Positions 1-6,529 of a stretch of DNA of 64,000 bases are shown piece by piece. Position 1 is the first letter of the stretch, and each line of letters starts with the position of its first letter. The stretch is from Lawsonibacter sp900766145 (GTDB lineage Bacteria; Bacillota; Clostridia; Oscillospirales; Oscillospiraceae), in assembly GCF_030372275.1 (NCBI RefSeq), contig NZ_JAUDDJ010000013.1; one strand, written 5' to 3'. Made by a program: the position numbers and the translations under genes. Under the pieces are notes generated by a model. The model ran no database searches, was not told the DNA's origin, and saw only the letters and a list, made by a program, of their open reading frames with translations.

Positions 1-77
1 ATCGCCACTAACCCGTACGGGGGGGGGGGTGCGCCCACCCCCGCGCCAGTTTCAAGCAATCCTTGGGAGGTGCCGCC

Positions 78-194
78 ATGTTCGGAGATACGGATTTGCC
101 CGTTGCCCTTATCATGGAAGAAATACTTGGCTGGGAGAAGAAGCCCCAGGACAACGAACAAGACGAACAAGAAACGACTGATAAACAAAAATGA
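78..194 (+). CDS. small acidic hypothetical protein (38 aa)
   Basis: A 38-residue reading frame starts at an ATG placed 7 nt after a strong ribosome-binding site (GGGAGG) and ends in TGA just before a perfect terminator hairpin. The protein is acidic and Gln/Glu/Asp-rich at its C-terminal end (residues 24-38), with a short hydrophobic stretch near the start. I do not recognise the family. It is the only plus-strand gene I support in the accessory element and converges on the primase operon. The good start signal, and a stop placed directly before a terminator, make it credible despite its length. It could be the last gene of a plus-strand transfer module lying left of the window. Confidence 0.5.
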   Translation: MFGDTDLPVALIMEEILGWEKKPQDNEQDEQETTDKQK

Positions 195-197
195 CAG

Positions 198-224
198 AGG
201 GGCGGGAGTGTAACTCCCGCCCCT
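198..224. terminator. bidirectional terminator between convergent genes
   Basis: A perfect 12-bp stem (AGGGGCGGGAGT with its complement) around a 3-nt loop. It lies 3 nt after the plus-strand small gene and 15 nt beyond the stop of the minus-strand gene at 240-476, so it can serve both. Confidence 0.75.
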
Positions 225-239
225 CCTATTGGTTAAGCC

Positions 240-476
240 TTACCGTTTTTCAAAATAGTCGCTCAAAGCCCGGTCAAGCTCCTGCTGGATGGCCTCGCGC
301 CATTTCCGGTCAGCTTCCAGCATCGCGGCAAATTCTTCCTTGGCGCGCTTGTAGTTCTCAAAGGCACTGGGAGCTTCGCCGCCCATCGGGTCAACAATGT
401 GGGCATACTTATATTTGCCGGGGAGATTGTCAAAGTTGTTTTCATAGGGAAGTCCCTAAACTGTTATTGTGAGCAT
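240..476 (-). CDS. small protein with in-frame TAG at codon 7
   Basis: The only start with a ribosome-binding site (AAAGGAGG, 6 nt before ATG at 476) opens a frame that meets TAG at 458-456 after six codons. The same frame then runs on for 71 residues to TAA at 242-240. The part after the TAG reads as a real, charged, helical protein (YKYAHIVDPMGGEAP, then EEFAAMLEADRKWREAI). No alternative start lies between the TAG and the internal Met of DPMGGE. Either TAG is translated here, as in its two operon neighbours, or the gene carries a nonsense mutation. It is the last gene of the primase operon. I do not recognise the family. Confidence 0.55.
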
Positions 477-495
477 TTTTTGCCTCCTTTCATTT

Positions 496-513
496 TTGAA
501 CCTACACTTTCAA
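496..513. repeat. palindrome TTGAA-N8-TTCAA, copy 1
   Basis: First of five 18-bp dyads in the element with TTGAA at one end and TTCAA at the other. It sits between the stop of the gene at 600-1751 and the ribosome-binding site of the gene at 240-476. It could be an operator or an RNA processing hairpin. Confidence 0.55.
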
Positions 514-599
514 GTGCAGGAAGCGGATTTTTACCTGGCCCCGTGGGTCTTATTATTTATATAAAATGACGCACGGGGTCAGGTGAATTGCGCCAGCGA

Positions 600-1751
600 T
601 CACACGGAATTTCTCACATAACGGCCTTTCTTAACGCGCAGAATAAGGCCGTACTTTACAAACTTGTCCAGAGTTTTTCGGCTAAAGCCCTGGTCAAGAA
701 TTTCTTGTGCTGTCCATGTATCGCCCTTCAACTGTGTAAACCGCTCTTCGGTCTGTCTGCGGCCTAATTCCTGATTGTGGACGGCGTTGTGTTCCACATT
801 GTATTGGCCCATTTCTTTTTTCAGGTCATAGGCCCGGACAATCTCGGTGTCTCTATCAAAATCAATGGTGAAGGAATAATCACCATCGGGAATATCATCA
901 TCGAGCGGAAACGGGAACGGCTCGTAGCCGTTGGACAGATAGCGGAACACCCATGTTTTCAGAAGTTTTCCCTCTTTGCCGGGAAGCGTCATGTACATTC
1001 CATTTTGATAGTACAGCATCATAACGGCTGTGTCGTAGCTCGATTGAAACAGTTCGTCGGCGCTGCTGTCTGGCTGTTTCCGCAGGGCGGTCAGCTCGGC
1101 GCGGCGGCTGTCCATGAAGAAGAGAATGGGTTTTATCCATCCTTCCCAGGTCATAGGCACGCCGTGGTAGGTAACGCTCTTTTCGTCAAGATTGGCAACG
1201 TAATAGCACCACACGCCCTTGGCCGCGCCGCGCACGTCTAACGCCACACCAAAGGAAATCATCTTTTCGTGGCCGCTCTCCCACCCCATACGGTTCAACC
1301 AGCGCTGCGCGGTTTCGGCATGGTGAGACTGGCAGAACAGTTCCAAATCTCTTTTGTCCTGCTCTCTCACATGGACAAGGGGAAAATGCTGGGAGAGAAT
1401 ATGGTATTGGAGCTTCGCCCTCTAATTCCCGCCCAGGCGGAAAATGTCATCCGTCTTGAAGCGCACCTTGTAGGGGCACTTTTTGTACTCTTGGGGAAAT
1501 ACCATTTTCAAGAAATCCCCCCTGTCCTATTGTTTGCCGTCATAGGCAATCAGATGTTTCGCGCCGCTTTGTTCCTCCAAAACCTCATCTTCTCCAAAGG
1601 CATTGGGGAGAATTGTTTTCCTAATGGCTGGAACCACTACCCAGGCAATCGGTTTGCCACGGAAGGTCAGGGGCGCGGAGGGGCCCGCGCCCTCGGCCTC
1701 ATGCCCCCGTTCACACGGCGGAGCGGAATACAGTTCGGTATTTCCACTCAA
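600..1751 (-). CDS. primase-operon protein with two in-frame TAG codons
   Basis: One continuous minus-strand frame of 384 codons, interrupted only by TAG at 1529-1527 and TAG at 1424-1422, ends in TGA. The three open segments (about 74, 34 and 274 codons) keep the same frame, and the residues on both sides of each TAG read as ordinary protein (for example FPQEYKKCPYKVRFKTDD between the two, and AKLQYHILSQHFPLVHVREQ after the second). The likely start is a TTG at 1751 overlapping the TGA of the upstream primase gene, which suggests translational coupling. A GTG at 1370 with no ribosome-binding site is the only obvious start for the last segment alone. The C-terminal 60 residues resemble a winged-helix or similar DNA-binding end. 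No Walker motif is present. I do not recognise the family. It may be a recoded gene or a decayed one. Confidence 0.5.
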
Positions 1752-2746
1752 AAGGCACTCTCAGCAACCAGCTCCATCCAAATGGAATTTTTCAGCTCTG
1801 TTTTTGGGCCTCGGCTGCAAATATTCTCCCATGTTCGGGCGCAACCTTGTGGCTGGAAGCTGTGGCCCGGAGCGCTCCACCAGCGGAACACCTTGCCACC
1901 CAGCTCTGCCCCGAACACATGGAAAATGTCAATTCCGATACTGAACCACTGTTCACGGGAGCAATCAGAAGATTGCGTTTTCAGGTCATCAAAAACCTTT
2001 TGCTGCTTTTCGGTCATCTCTTGGCGCAGGCTCTCTTCGCTCACCTTGTCAAGCAAAGGCGTATTTCTGCCCGTACTCTGTCGCTTTCCGCTGCTGCCGT
2101 CCATTGGGCGCTTCAACTGGAAGTGCGCCTTGATAAGCTCGTAGAGGGGCTGTGTTTTGTCCGTCAATTCAAGGCTATTATCCCACGCTTCCCACTCGTA
2201 AATGAAGTGCAGCGCATCGCAGAACATGTCCACCTTGTTACGGCCATCGGTGGTCACGCAACCCGTCTTACACACAAAGCTCTCTGTACCCTCGGCGGTC
2301 AGAAGATTAATACTGTCAAAGAGCGGTGCGGCGGCTTTCTTATCCACGCCATAGAACATGTGATAGCCGCCTCCCTGGGAGCGCGTTACCCTGTCGGCAA
2401 GGCCCTTTGCCTCCTGGAAAAAGGCGCTCTGCGTATCGACCTTACCATCTACTTTGTCAAAGTCGATGACAAAGAGGTGCAAATCGCCGCACTTGGCATT
2501 GTCCAGGTAGAGGCTCACACGCAAACTTTCAGCGCCGCGCCCTCGGTTTTTGCTGTGCAGATAGTTTTGCATGGCTCGGTTAGCATCTTCATAGGATAGC
2601 TCATACTTTTTATAGAGGTTTCCATTCTTGCCACCGAATAGTTTGCATATGCGGCCCTTTGTGTCGATGAAAACAGGAACCTTGATGATTTTTCCATTCT
2701 AATTTTTGGCTTTTGCGCCCAGCACAAAACAATTATTCATGCTCAT
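1748..2746 (-). CDS. primase-polymerase-like protein with in-frame TAG at codon 16
   Basis: The start ATG at 2746 lies 8 nt after a perfect AGGAGG. The frame meets TAG at 2701-2699, after 15 codons, then continues to TGA at 1750-1748, giving 332 residues if TAG is read. After the TAG the protein looks like an archaeo-eukaryotic type primase-polymerase: an acidic motif (VIDFDKVD), an SxGGxH-like motif (SQGGGYHMF) and a further conserved block (FVCKTGCVTTDGRNKVDMF). A PriCT-2-like C-terminal domain follows (REQWFSIGIDIFHVFG to FRWWSAPGH). Such proteins prime replication of plasmids and integrative elements. The nearest start after the TAG, Met at 2572, would cut off the conserved N-terminal segment and has no ribosome-binding site. 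Transcription is from the promoter at 2957-2985. Confidence 0.65.
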
Positions 2747-2900
2747 TTGGGCATCCTCCTTTTGTATAAAGAATTTAATTTGCAAGCGGCAAGACAGTCT
2801 GCTGGGTGGTCACCTATTGGTAAAGGATACGATTACCACAAAGGAACAAGATATAACGATTTCCCAGCACCGTGACGTTATCTTGTCGCTTGTCCTTATC

Positions 2901-2946
2901 AGTGAGAGAATTTGAGGATTTTCTTTCTCAATCCCCCTCTCTCACT
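2901..2946 (-). promoter_or_regulatory. two-tier hairpin in the primase leader
   Basis: Just downstream of the predicted transcription start, the leader can fold into a 9-bp outer stem (AGTGAGAGA with its complement) and an inner 5-bp stem (TTGAG/CTCAA). The untranslated leader is about 200 nt long, so it may carry an attenuator or an antisense-RNA target, as in plasmid copy control. Confidence 0.4.
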
Positions 2947-2956
2947 TTCTATATAT

Positions 2957-2985
2957 ATTATACCATAAAAATATTTTTGCATCAA
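2957..2985 (-). promoter_or_regulatory. sigma-A promoter of the primase operon
   Basis: On the minus strand, -35 TTGATG (2985-2980) and a consensus -10 TATAAT (2962-2957) are separated by 17 bp. It faces the primase-like gene, leaving a leader of about 200 nt. Confidence 0.7.
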
Positions 2986-3115
2986 ATAGCCGCTATTTTC
3001 GTTAAAAATCGCTTATTCTGCAACAAATATTGAAGTTTGCGGAGGCGCAAAAACTTTAATTTTTTTGCCATGCTCCACTTCCAAACCCGCCTGTTCCAAC
3101 ACACAAAATTTCCGT

Positions 3116-3147
3116 TTGAAAGTGCAGTTTCAATTTGGAGCGGAACC
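3116..3147. repeat. 32-bp direct repeat, left flank of the toxin-antitoxin pair
   Basis: Contains palindrome copy 2 (TTGAAAGTGCAGTTTCAA, 3116-3133) followed by TTTGGAGCGGAACC. It is identical to 3849-3880 except at one position. The two copies bracket the toxin-antitoxin genes in the same orientation. Confidence 0.7.
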
Positions 3148-3191
3148 AGACAACAAAAAAGTGAAGCGGCTGGCAGCACCGCTTCACTCAC

Positions 3192-3464
3192 TCAATCGTC
3201 ATAATGGCCTTTGCATTGATAGACTTCGACCTGTCCATCGACCATGCGGTAAACAAGTCTGTTCGTATCGTCAATGCGTCGGCTCCAATAGCCTGATAGG
3301 TTTTCCTTCAATGGCTCTGGCTTGCCAATCCCTTCAAATGGACTTCTGCAAATGTCCTTCAACAAGTCATTTATCCGTTTCAGCGTTTTTCTGTCCTGTC
3401 CCTGCCATGACAGGTATTCTTCAAACGCCTGTTCAGTGAATGTGATGTTAGTCCCCATCGGCAA
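3192..3464 (-). CDS. yoeB: YoeB/Txe-family mRNA interferase toxin
   Basis: A 90-residue protein of normal length for YoeB (about 84-90). The family signature GYWSRRIDDTNRLVYRM is followed by the C-terminal CKGHYDD, which holds the catalytic His region of RelE-fold ribosome-dependent RNases. The toxin cleaves mRNA on the ribosome when its antitoxin is degraded. Its start overlaps the end of the antitoxin gene by 17 bp, the usual coupled arrangement. The pair probably stabilises the accessory element. Its antitoxin partner is of the DinJ/RelB type rather than YefM. It ends in TGA. Confidence 0.85.
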   Translation of the reverse strand: MPMGTNITFTEQAFEEYLSWQGQDRKTLKRINDLLKDICRSPFEGIGKPEPLKENLSGYWSRRIDDTNRLVYRMVDGQVEVYQCKGHYDD

Positions 3465-3726
3465 GCTGCTCCAACTCGTCCATAGATTTGACTACCACCT
3501 TGCCCTGCCCGGCCTGCTTGATGCTGTTGTCCAATGCCCGCATGTTACTGTCACTGTAAAAGGGGGCTGCGTAAATCTCAAAGGGGATTTTGCCCTGCCG
3601 CAAGGTCTGGCGCACAAAGATATTAAAGGCCGTTGTCATGCTCATACCCATGTCGGCAAAGACAGCTTCAGCACGCTCTTTCAGGTCTTTGTCAATGCGG
3701 ATATTGAGGTTTGTCGTTTCTGCCAT
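3448..3726 (-). CDS. RelB/DinJ-family antitoxin
   Basis: A 92-residue antitoxin beginning MAETTNLNIRIDKDLKERAE, the ribbon-helix-helix DNA-binding segment of RelB/DinJ proteins. The conserved MSMTTAFNIFVRQTL follows, then an acidic toxin-binding tail. I chose the ATG at 3726 because AAAGGAG lies 8 nt upstream; a GTG at 3735 would overlap that site. The protein neutralises the YoeB-type toxin encoded just downstream and normally represses its own promoter. The palindrome at 3849-3866, 120 bp upstream, is a possible operator. Confidence 0.85.
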   Translation of the reverse strand: MAETTNLNIRIDKDLKERAEAVFADMGMSMTTAFNIFVRQTLRQGKIPFEIYAAPFYSDSNMRALDNSIKQAGQGKVVVKSMDELEQLADGD

Positions 3727-3848
3727 TGTGACCACTCCTTTCTATGGCACTATTATTCTATTCTTTTTTACGTGCAACATCAATACTTTGCGCGTAAATT
3801 TACATAGTATTCATGGTTTTCTTTTGCTTTGAGCGGTCAAATTCGTTT

Positions 3849-3880
3849 TTGAAAGTGCACTTTCAATTTGGAGCGGAACC
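3849..3880. repeat. 32-bp direct repeat, right flank of the toxin-antitoxin pair
   Basis: Contains palindrome copy 3, a perfect 18-bp dyad TTGAAAGTGCACTTTCAA (3849-3866), followed by TTTGGAGCGGAACC. See the partner at 3116-3147. Confidence 0.7.
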
Positions 3881-4103
3881 GCAGATCACGAGCGGCTGGC
3901 AATTTCCCTCACAAGAAGGTCAAAGGGTAGGCTGGGAGTACCCCAGGCGGAGCGGAACAGGAAAGCGCCTCGCGGCGGCGGGGGATGGTTCCGGGAAAAT
4001 ACAGTTATAATTTGCGGCGGCGGCTTTTCTTGGGAGTTTTCCCGACCGTTGATAAATCACGGGGAACACGACCGGAGACGGCAAATAAACGACATTCAAA
4101 GCC
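3881..4103. other. non-coding stretch, possible gene remnant
   Basis: No gene with a credible start lies here. The plus-strand reading from about 3985 (…TVDKSRGTRPETANKRHSKP…) is basic and protein-like but has no ribosome-binding site and runs into the following terminator. It may be the decayed end of a transfer gene. Confidence 0.25.
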
Positions 4104-4138
4104 AAAAGAGAGGGCGGGAGTTCCACACCCTCTCTTTT
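4104..4138. terminator. hairpin terminator
   Basis: An 11-bp stem (AAAAGAGAGGG with its complement) that ends in TTTT on both strands. Confidence 0.6.
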
Positions 4139-4238
4139 ATCCTTTTTGATAAGACATATCTGCTCTGAAAGCATCTACAATGAGGACAATTTTTACACCT
4201 TATTCAATCTTTCGTCGAGCGGTTATTGCAAAAGTAAA

Positions 4239-4271
4239 GAGAGGACGGTACACCAGCAGTACCGTCCTCTC
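4239..4271 (-). terminator. terminator of the paralogue operon
   Basis: A perfect 13-bp stem (GAGAGGACGGTAC with its complement) around a 7-nt loop, 27 bp beyond the stop of the gene at 4298. On the minus strand it is followed by TTTACTTTTG. Confidence 0.6.
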
Positions 4272-4297
4272 CCATTTTGTATTCCATATTGTTTTTC

Positions 4298-4522
4298 TTA
4301 CTCATCATCAAAGTCCAGTGCTTCCCTCTTGCTATGTACCTCTCTATTCAGATAAACGCGCTCATACTCTTTGAGATAATCTTCATCCGTCCATTGAGAA
4401 AGTTCCTCATAGGTGAGCCAATGACCATCCGCGCAGCACCACCCGTAGTCACCGATAGCAAAGTCTATTTCGGCATCCATCATACAAATAATATCTTCTC
4501 TGGTCATATTGTTCATATCCAT
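4298..4522 (-). CDS. small acidic hypothetical protein (74 aa)
   Basis: A strongly acidic small protein (…MTREDIICMMDAEIDFAIGDYGWCCADGHWLTYEELSQW…, cut here) with a CC pair and a GHWLTYEEL segment. I set the start at the ATG at 4522, 10 nt after GGAG; the ATG at 4531 is only 2 nt from that site. It ends in TAA, then a terminator. It is the last gene behind the three paralogues and probably shares their transcript. I do not recognise the family; the acidity would fit a DNA-mimic or partner protein, but that is a guess. Confidence 0.6.
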   Translation of the reverse strand: MDMNNMTREDIICMMDAEIDFAIGDYGWCCADGHWLTYEELSQWTDEDYLKEYERVYLNREVHSKREALDFDDE

Positions 4523-4538
4523 ATCGTCCATTCTCCTT

Positions 4539-4556
4539 TTGAAAAATACACTTCAA
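4539..4556. repeat. palindrome TTGAA-N8-TTCAA, copy 4
   Basis: Dyad between the third paralogue (ends 4578) and the next gene. Its spacer AAATACAC is the same as in copy 5. It lies a few bases upstream of the ribosome-binding site. Confidence 0.55.
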
Positions 4557-4577
4557 GCTAATTTTTGCATTTCATCA

Positions 4578-4976
4578 TTAAGCGGCTTCGTATGTTTTGA
4601 TATGAAGCTCCCGGCCCTCATTTCTTTGCCCCATGTATTCCGGGAACCAGTGTACAAACCAGTTCCGAACCATGAGATAGGGATTGGGGGCAATCGCGGA
4701 GTGCTCCCGCACCATCTCAAACTCGCGCATTAGGTCATCGTTTCCCTTGCTGAGAATGTACCGCTCCATAGCGGCGTAGGTCAGGCCCTTGAAGGGGTTA
4801 GGCCGCTTGGCGGCGGTGGAAGTCTTGCGGACAAACTGCATGGTGGGGAAGTCGGAGCGGATTTTCTGCACCAGCTTGTATTCCTCGGAGTAGGGATTGT
4901 TTGCGGCTCTCTCAAAAGTATTGGTGATGGTCATGGTGTTGTTGATGAAGTCGATTTTGTAGCTGTTCATGTTCAT
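4578..4976 (-). CDS. paralogue family of the element, member A (132 aa)
   Basis: Member A of three adjacent related genes. The shared core is an N-terminal strand segment (MNSYKIDFINNTMTITNTF), an SEEY..VQKIR.DFPTM block at about residues 30-48, and the signature FKGLTYAAMERYI at about 63-75. A C-terminal W..HWFPEY segment follows at about 108-115. A ribosome-binding site (AAAGAGG) precedes the ATG at 4976, and the gene ends in TAA. I do not recognise the family. The pattern of conserved aromatic and charged residues suggests a compact folded protein without membrane segments. Member A lacks the acidic/Ala-rich C-terminal tail found in B and C. Confidence 0.7.
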   Translation of the reverse strand: MNMNSYKIDFINNTMTITNTFERAANNPYSEEYKLVQKIRSDFPTMQFVRKTSTAAKRPNPFKGLTYAAMERYILSKGNDDLMREFEMVREHSAIAPNPYLMVRNWFVHWFPEYMGQRNEGRELHIKTYEAA

Positions 4977-5001
4977 AATCTTTACCTCTTTCTTTTCATT
5001 T

Positions 5002-5019
5002 TTGAAAAATACACTTCAA
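5002..5019. repeat. palindrome TTGAA-N8-TTCAA, copy 5
   Basis: Lies immediately 3' of the stop of member B and upstream of the ribosome-binding site of member A. Spacer AAATACAC is identical to copy 4. Confidence 0.55.
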
Positions 5020-5020
5020 T

Positions 5021-5476
5021 TCAAGCGGCGGGATCTACTTGCTGCATATCTTCCAGCGGCACGGCGGGCGCTGCATTGGTGGGGGCTTGCTCGGCGGCGA
5101 TAGTTTCGGGAAGCTTGGGCATACCAAACTTGGCAATCTCGGGATACTGCTGCAAGAACCACTGTTTGATAATGGGGTAGCGCTTACTGTGGCACTCGGC
5201 AATCAAGCGCAGCTCGTCAAACTCCTTCTTCCTCTCATCGGCTTTGTCATGGAGCAGAATGTACCGCTCCATGTAGTCATAGGTGAGGCCACGGTAGCAC
5301 TCCTTCTTGTCGTTGCGGCGGATGGTGCGGGTCACTACATGGAAGCCCTCGTAGTCCTGGCGGGCCCTCTGCAAAAGGTTGTATTCCTCGGAACCGACAA
5401 TCTTAGAAAGCCGGGAAAATGTCCTGTCCATAATGATTTGCCGATTGGCGTAGTCGATTTTTACATAGTTCTTCAT
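5021..5476 (-). CDS. paralogue family of the element, member B (151 aa)
   Basis: Member B shares the layout of A and C: KIDYANRQIIMDRTF at the start, GSEEYNLLQRARQDYEGF in the middle and YRGLTYDYMERYILLHDKA as the signature. A QWFLQQYPEI segment follows, then a Pro/Ala/Gln-rich tail of about 30 residues. The start ATG at 5476 follows AAGGAG by 9 nt, and the gene ends in TGA. It lies 33 bp downstream of member C and 44 bp upstream of member A, so one transcript is likely. I do not recognise the family. Confidence 0.7.
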   Translation of the reverse strand: MKNYVKIDYANRQIIMDRTFSRLSKIVGSEEYNLLQRARQDYEGFHVVTRTIRRNDKKECYRGLTYDYMERYILLHDKADERKKEFDELRLIAECHSKRYPIIKQWFLQQYPEIAKFGMPKLPETIAAEQAPTNAAPAVPLEDMQQVDPAA

Positions 5477-5509
5477 GTGCCGCAGCTCCTTCCTTTTGGT
5501 GATTGTCAG

Positions 5510-5962
5510 TTAGGCGGCGGGAGATGCTTTAACCTCGGCAGCCTCTTCGACTTTGGAGGTGTCCTCGGCCTTCTCCAACATCTTCGTGCGCTTTTCATGG
5601 AAAGTCTTAATTTCGGGAAACTTGTTAAAGAACCACGCCTTAATTTCCTGGTAGGAACAAGCCTCGGCAAGTGCCTCCTTCGCCTCGACAGAGGTGCCCC
5701 GAAGCATTTCAAACTCGGCCTTGGTGGTCCCCTCCTTGTCGTGAGCGTCAATGTACTTCTCCATGTAATCGTAGGTCAGGCCCTTGAAGCTCTCCTTGCT
5801 CTTGGTGGTGCTGGTCTTGACAACGACCTTGTAAGTGGGATAGTCCTTGCGGGCCTCCTGGAGTGCCTTGTACTCGTCGGAACCGAAGCGGCTGGCGACT
5901 TTCTCAAACTTCTTGGTCATCTCGATGGTGTGGGCCTTGTTGTTGATGGTCAGGTTAGTCAT
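5510..5962 (-). CDS. paralogue family of the element, member C (150 aa)
   Basis: Member C opens the three-gene cluster. Conserved blocks are TINNKAHTIEMTKKF, GSDEYKALQEARKDYPTY, FKGLTYDYMEKYIDAHD and AWFFNKFPEI, then a Lys/Glu/Ala-rich tail that may be helical. A strong ribosome-binding site (AAAAGGAG) sits 9 nt before the ATG, and a TATAAT box lies about 70 bp upstream on the same strand (6038-6033). It ends in TAA. Codon use is more GC-rich than in the primase operon. I do not recognise the family. Confidence 0.7.
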   Translation of the reverse strand: MTNLTINNKAHTIEMTKKFEKVASRFGSDEYKALQEARKDYPTYKVVVKTSTTKSKESFKGLTYDYMEKYIDAHDKEGTTKAEFEMLRGTSVEAKEALAEACSYQEIKAWFFNKFPEIKTFHEKRTKMLEKAEDTSKVEEAAEVKASPAA

Positions 5963-6032
5963 GGTAATAATCTCCTTTTAATAAATATTTTTTGTTTTTT
6001 CAGGGCTTTGTTTCCCTGTTCGTTATGGTCTT

Positions 6033-6038
6033 ATTATA
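6033..6038 (-). promoter_or_regulatory. -10 box upstream of the paralogue cluster
   Basis: Consensus TATAAT on the minus strand, 71 bp upstream of member C. No good -35 is visible at the expected distance, so an activator may be needed. Confidence 0.4.
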
Positions 6039-6075
6039 CCAGGGGCGGGAGATGGGTAAGTCGTTTTATTGGTAC

Positions 6076-6249
6076 TCACTCAACAATGACTTCAAATCCG
6101 GGGTAACGGTGCAGCCGCTCGAAATACAGCCTTGCTTCCACACTGGACAAGTCACGCGCTGTTTCTATGACCTGTCTCGGCACATGCAGCTTCTTGTTCG
6201 TCAGGTCAGCATAGAAACGGATAACGATAAGCTCAACTTCGTTTTTCAT
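6076..6249 (-). CDS. small hypothetical protein (57 aa)
   Basis: A 57-residue frame from ATG at 6249 to TGA, with GAAAGGA 8 nt upstream of the start. The sequence (MKNEVELIVIRFYADLTNKK…) predicts alternating strand and helix with hydrophobic, acidic and basic residues in the mix typical of a folded cytoplasmic protein. An extended -10 (TGCTATACT, around 6306-6313) lies about 55 bp upstream on the same strand. I do not recognise the family. It is the first minus-strand gene inside the accessory element when counted from the rubrerythrin side. Confidence 0.6.
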   Translation of the reverse strand: MKNEVELIVIRFYADLTNKKLHVPRQVIETARDLSSVEARLYFERLHRYPGFEVIVE

Positions 6250-6370
6250 TTTAATCGTCCTTTCTGTTCGTGAGGTTTTGTGTTCCTCATCTCTTTTGTG
6301 ACTTTAGTATAGCATTTTCAAAATCAGTCAGTGTCGTTATAATGGCACACACATCTAAAGCAAAAAGAAA

Positions 6371-6397
6371 AAGCACGGCTAAAAATCAACCGTGCTT
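6371..6397. terminator. hairpin near the element edge
   Basis: An 8-bp stem (AAGCACGG/CCGTGCTT) around an A-rich loop. There is no clear T-run on either side; it could instead be a protein-binding dyad. Confidence 0.35.
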
Positions 6398-6432
6398 CCC
6401 AGCGAAAAATGGCAGCTAAAAAGATGCCTGAA

Positions 6433-6498
6433 AGATGTTATTTTCCTGTTTCAGAGATGTATTTTTCTTGCCTCAAAGATGCTCGGAAATGCTTGCAA
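6433..6498. repeat. three phased 22-bp AGATG direct repeats
   Basis: AGATG recurs at 6433, 6455 and 6477, exactly 22 bp apart, with an additional copy at 6422. The first two units are alike over 16 bp (AGATGTTATTTTCCTG and AGATGTATTTTTCTTG). Spacing of two helical turns suggests recombinase or excisionase arm-type sites at the end of the mobile element, or iterons. Confidence 0.45.
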
Positions 6499-6529
6499 TT
6501 CAAGGGGTTTCTGGGTATCATAGAGATGC

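Noticed and set aside
191..472. 93-codon plus-strand frame
   Set aside because: It runs through a perfect terminator hairpin, and the minus strand carries the better protein with a ribosome-binding site.
1269..2144. 291-codon plus-strand frame and an overlapping 250-codon frame at 1847-2599
   Set aside because: They lie opposite the primase operon, which has a promoter, ribosome sites and recognisable motifs on the minus strand.
3881..4174. Small genes on either strand between the toxin-antitoxin pair and the terminator
   Set aside because: The frames lack ribosome-binding sites or run into the terminator hairpin.
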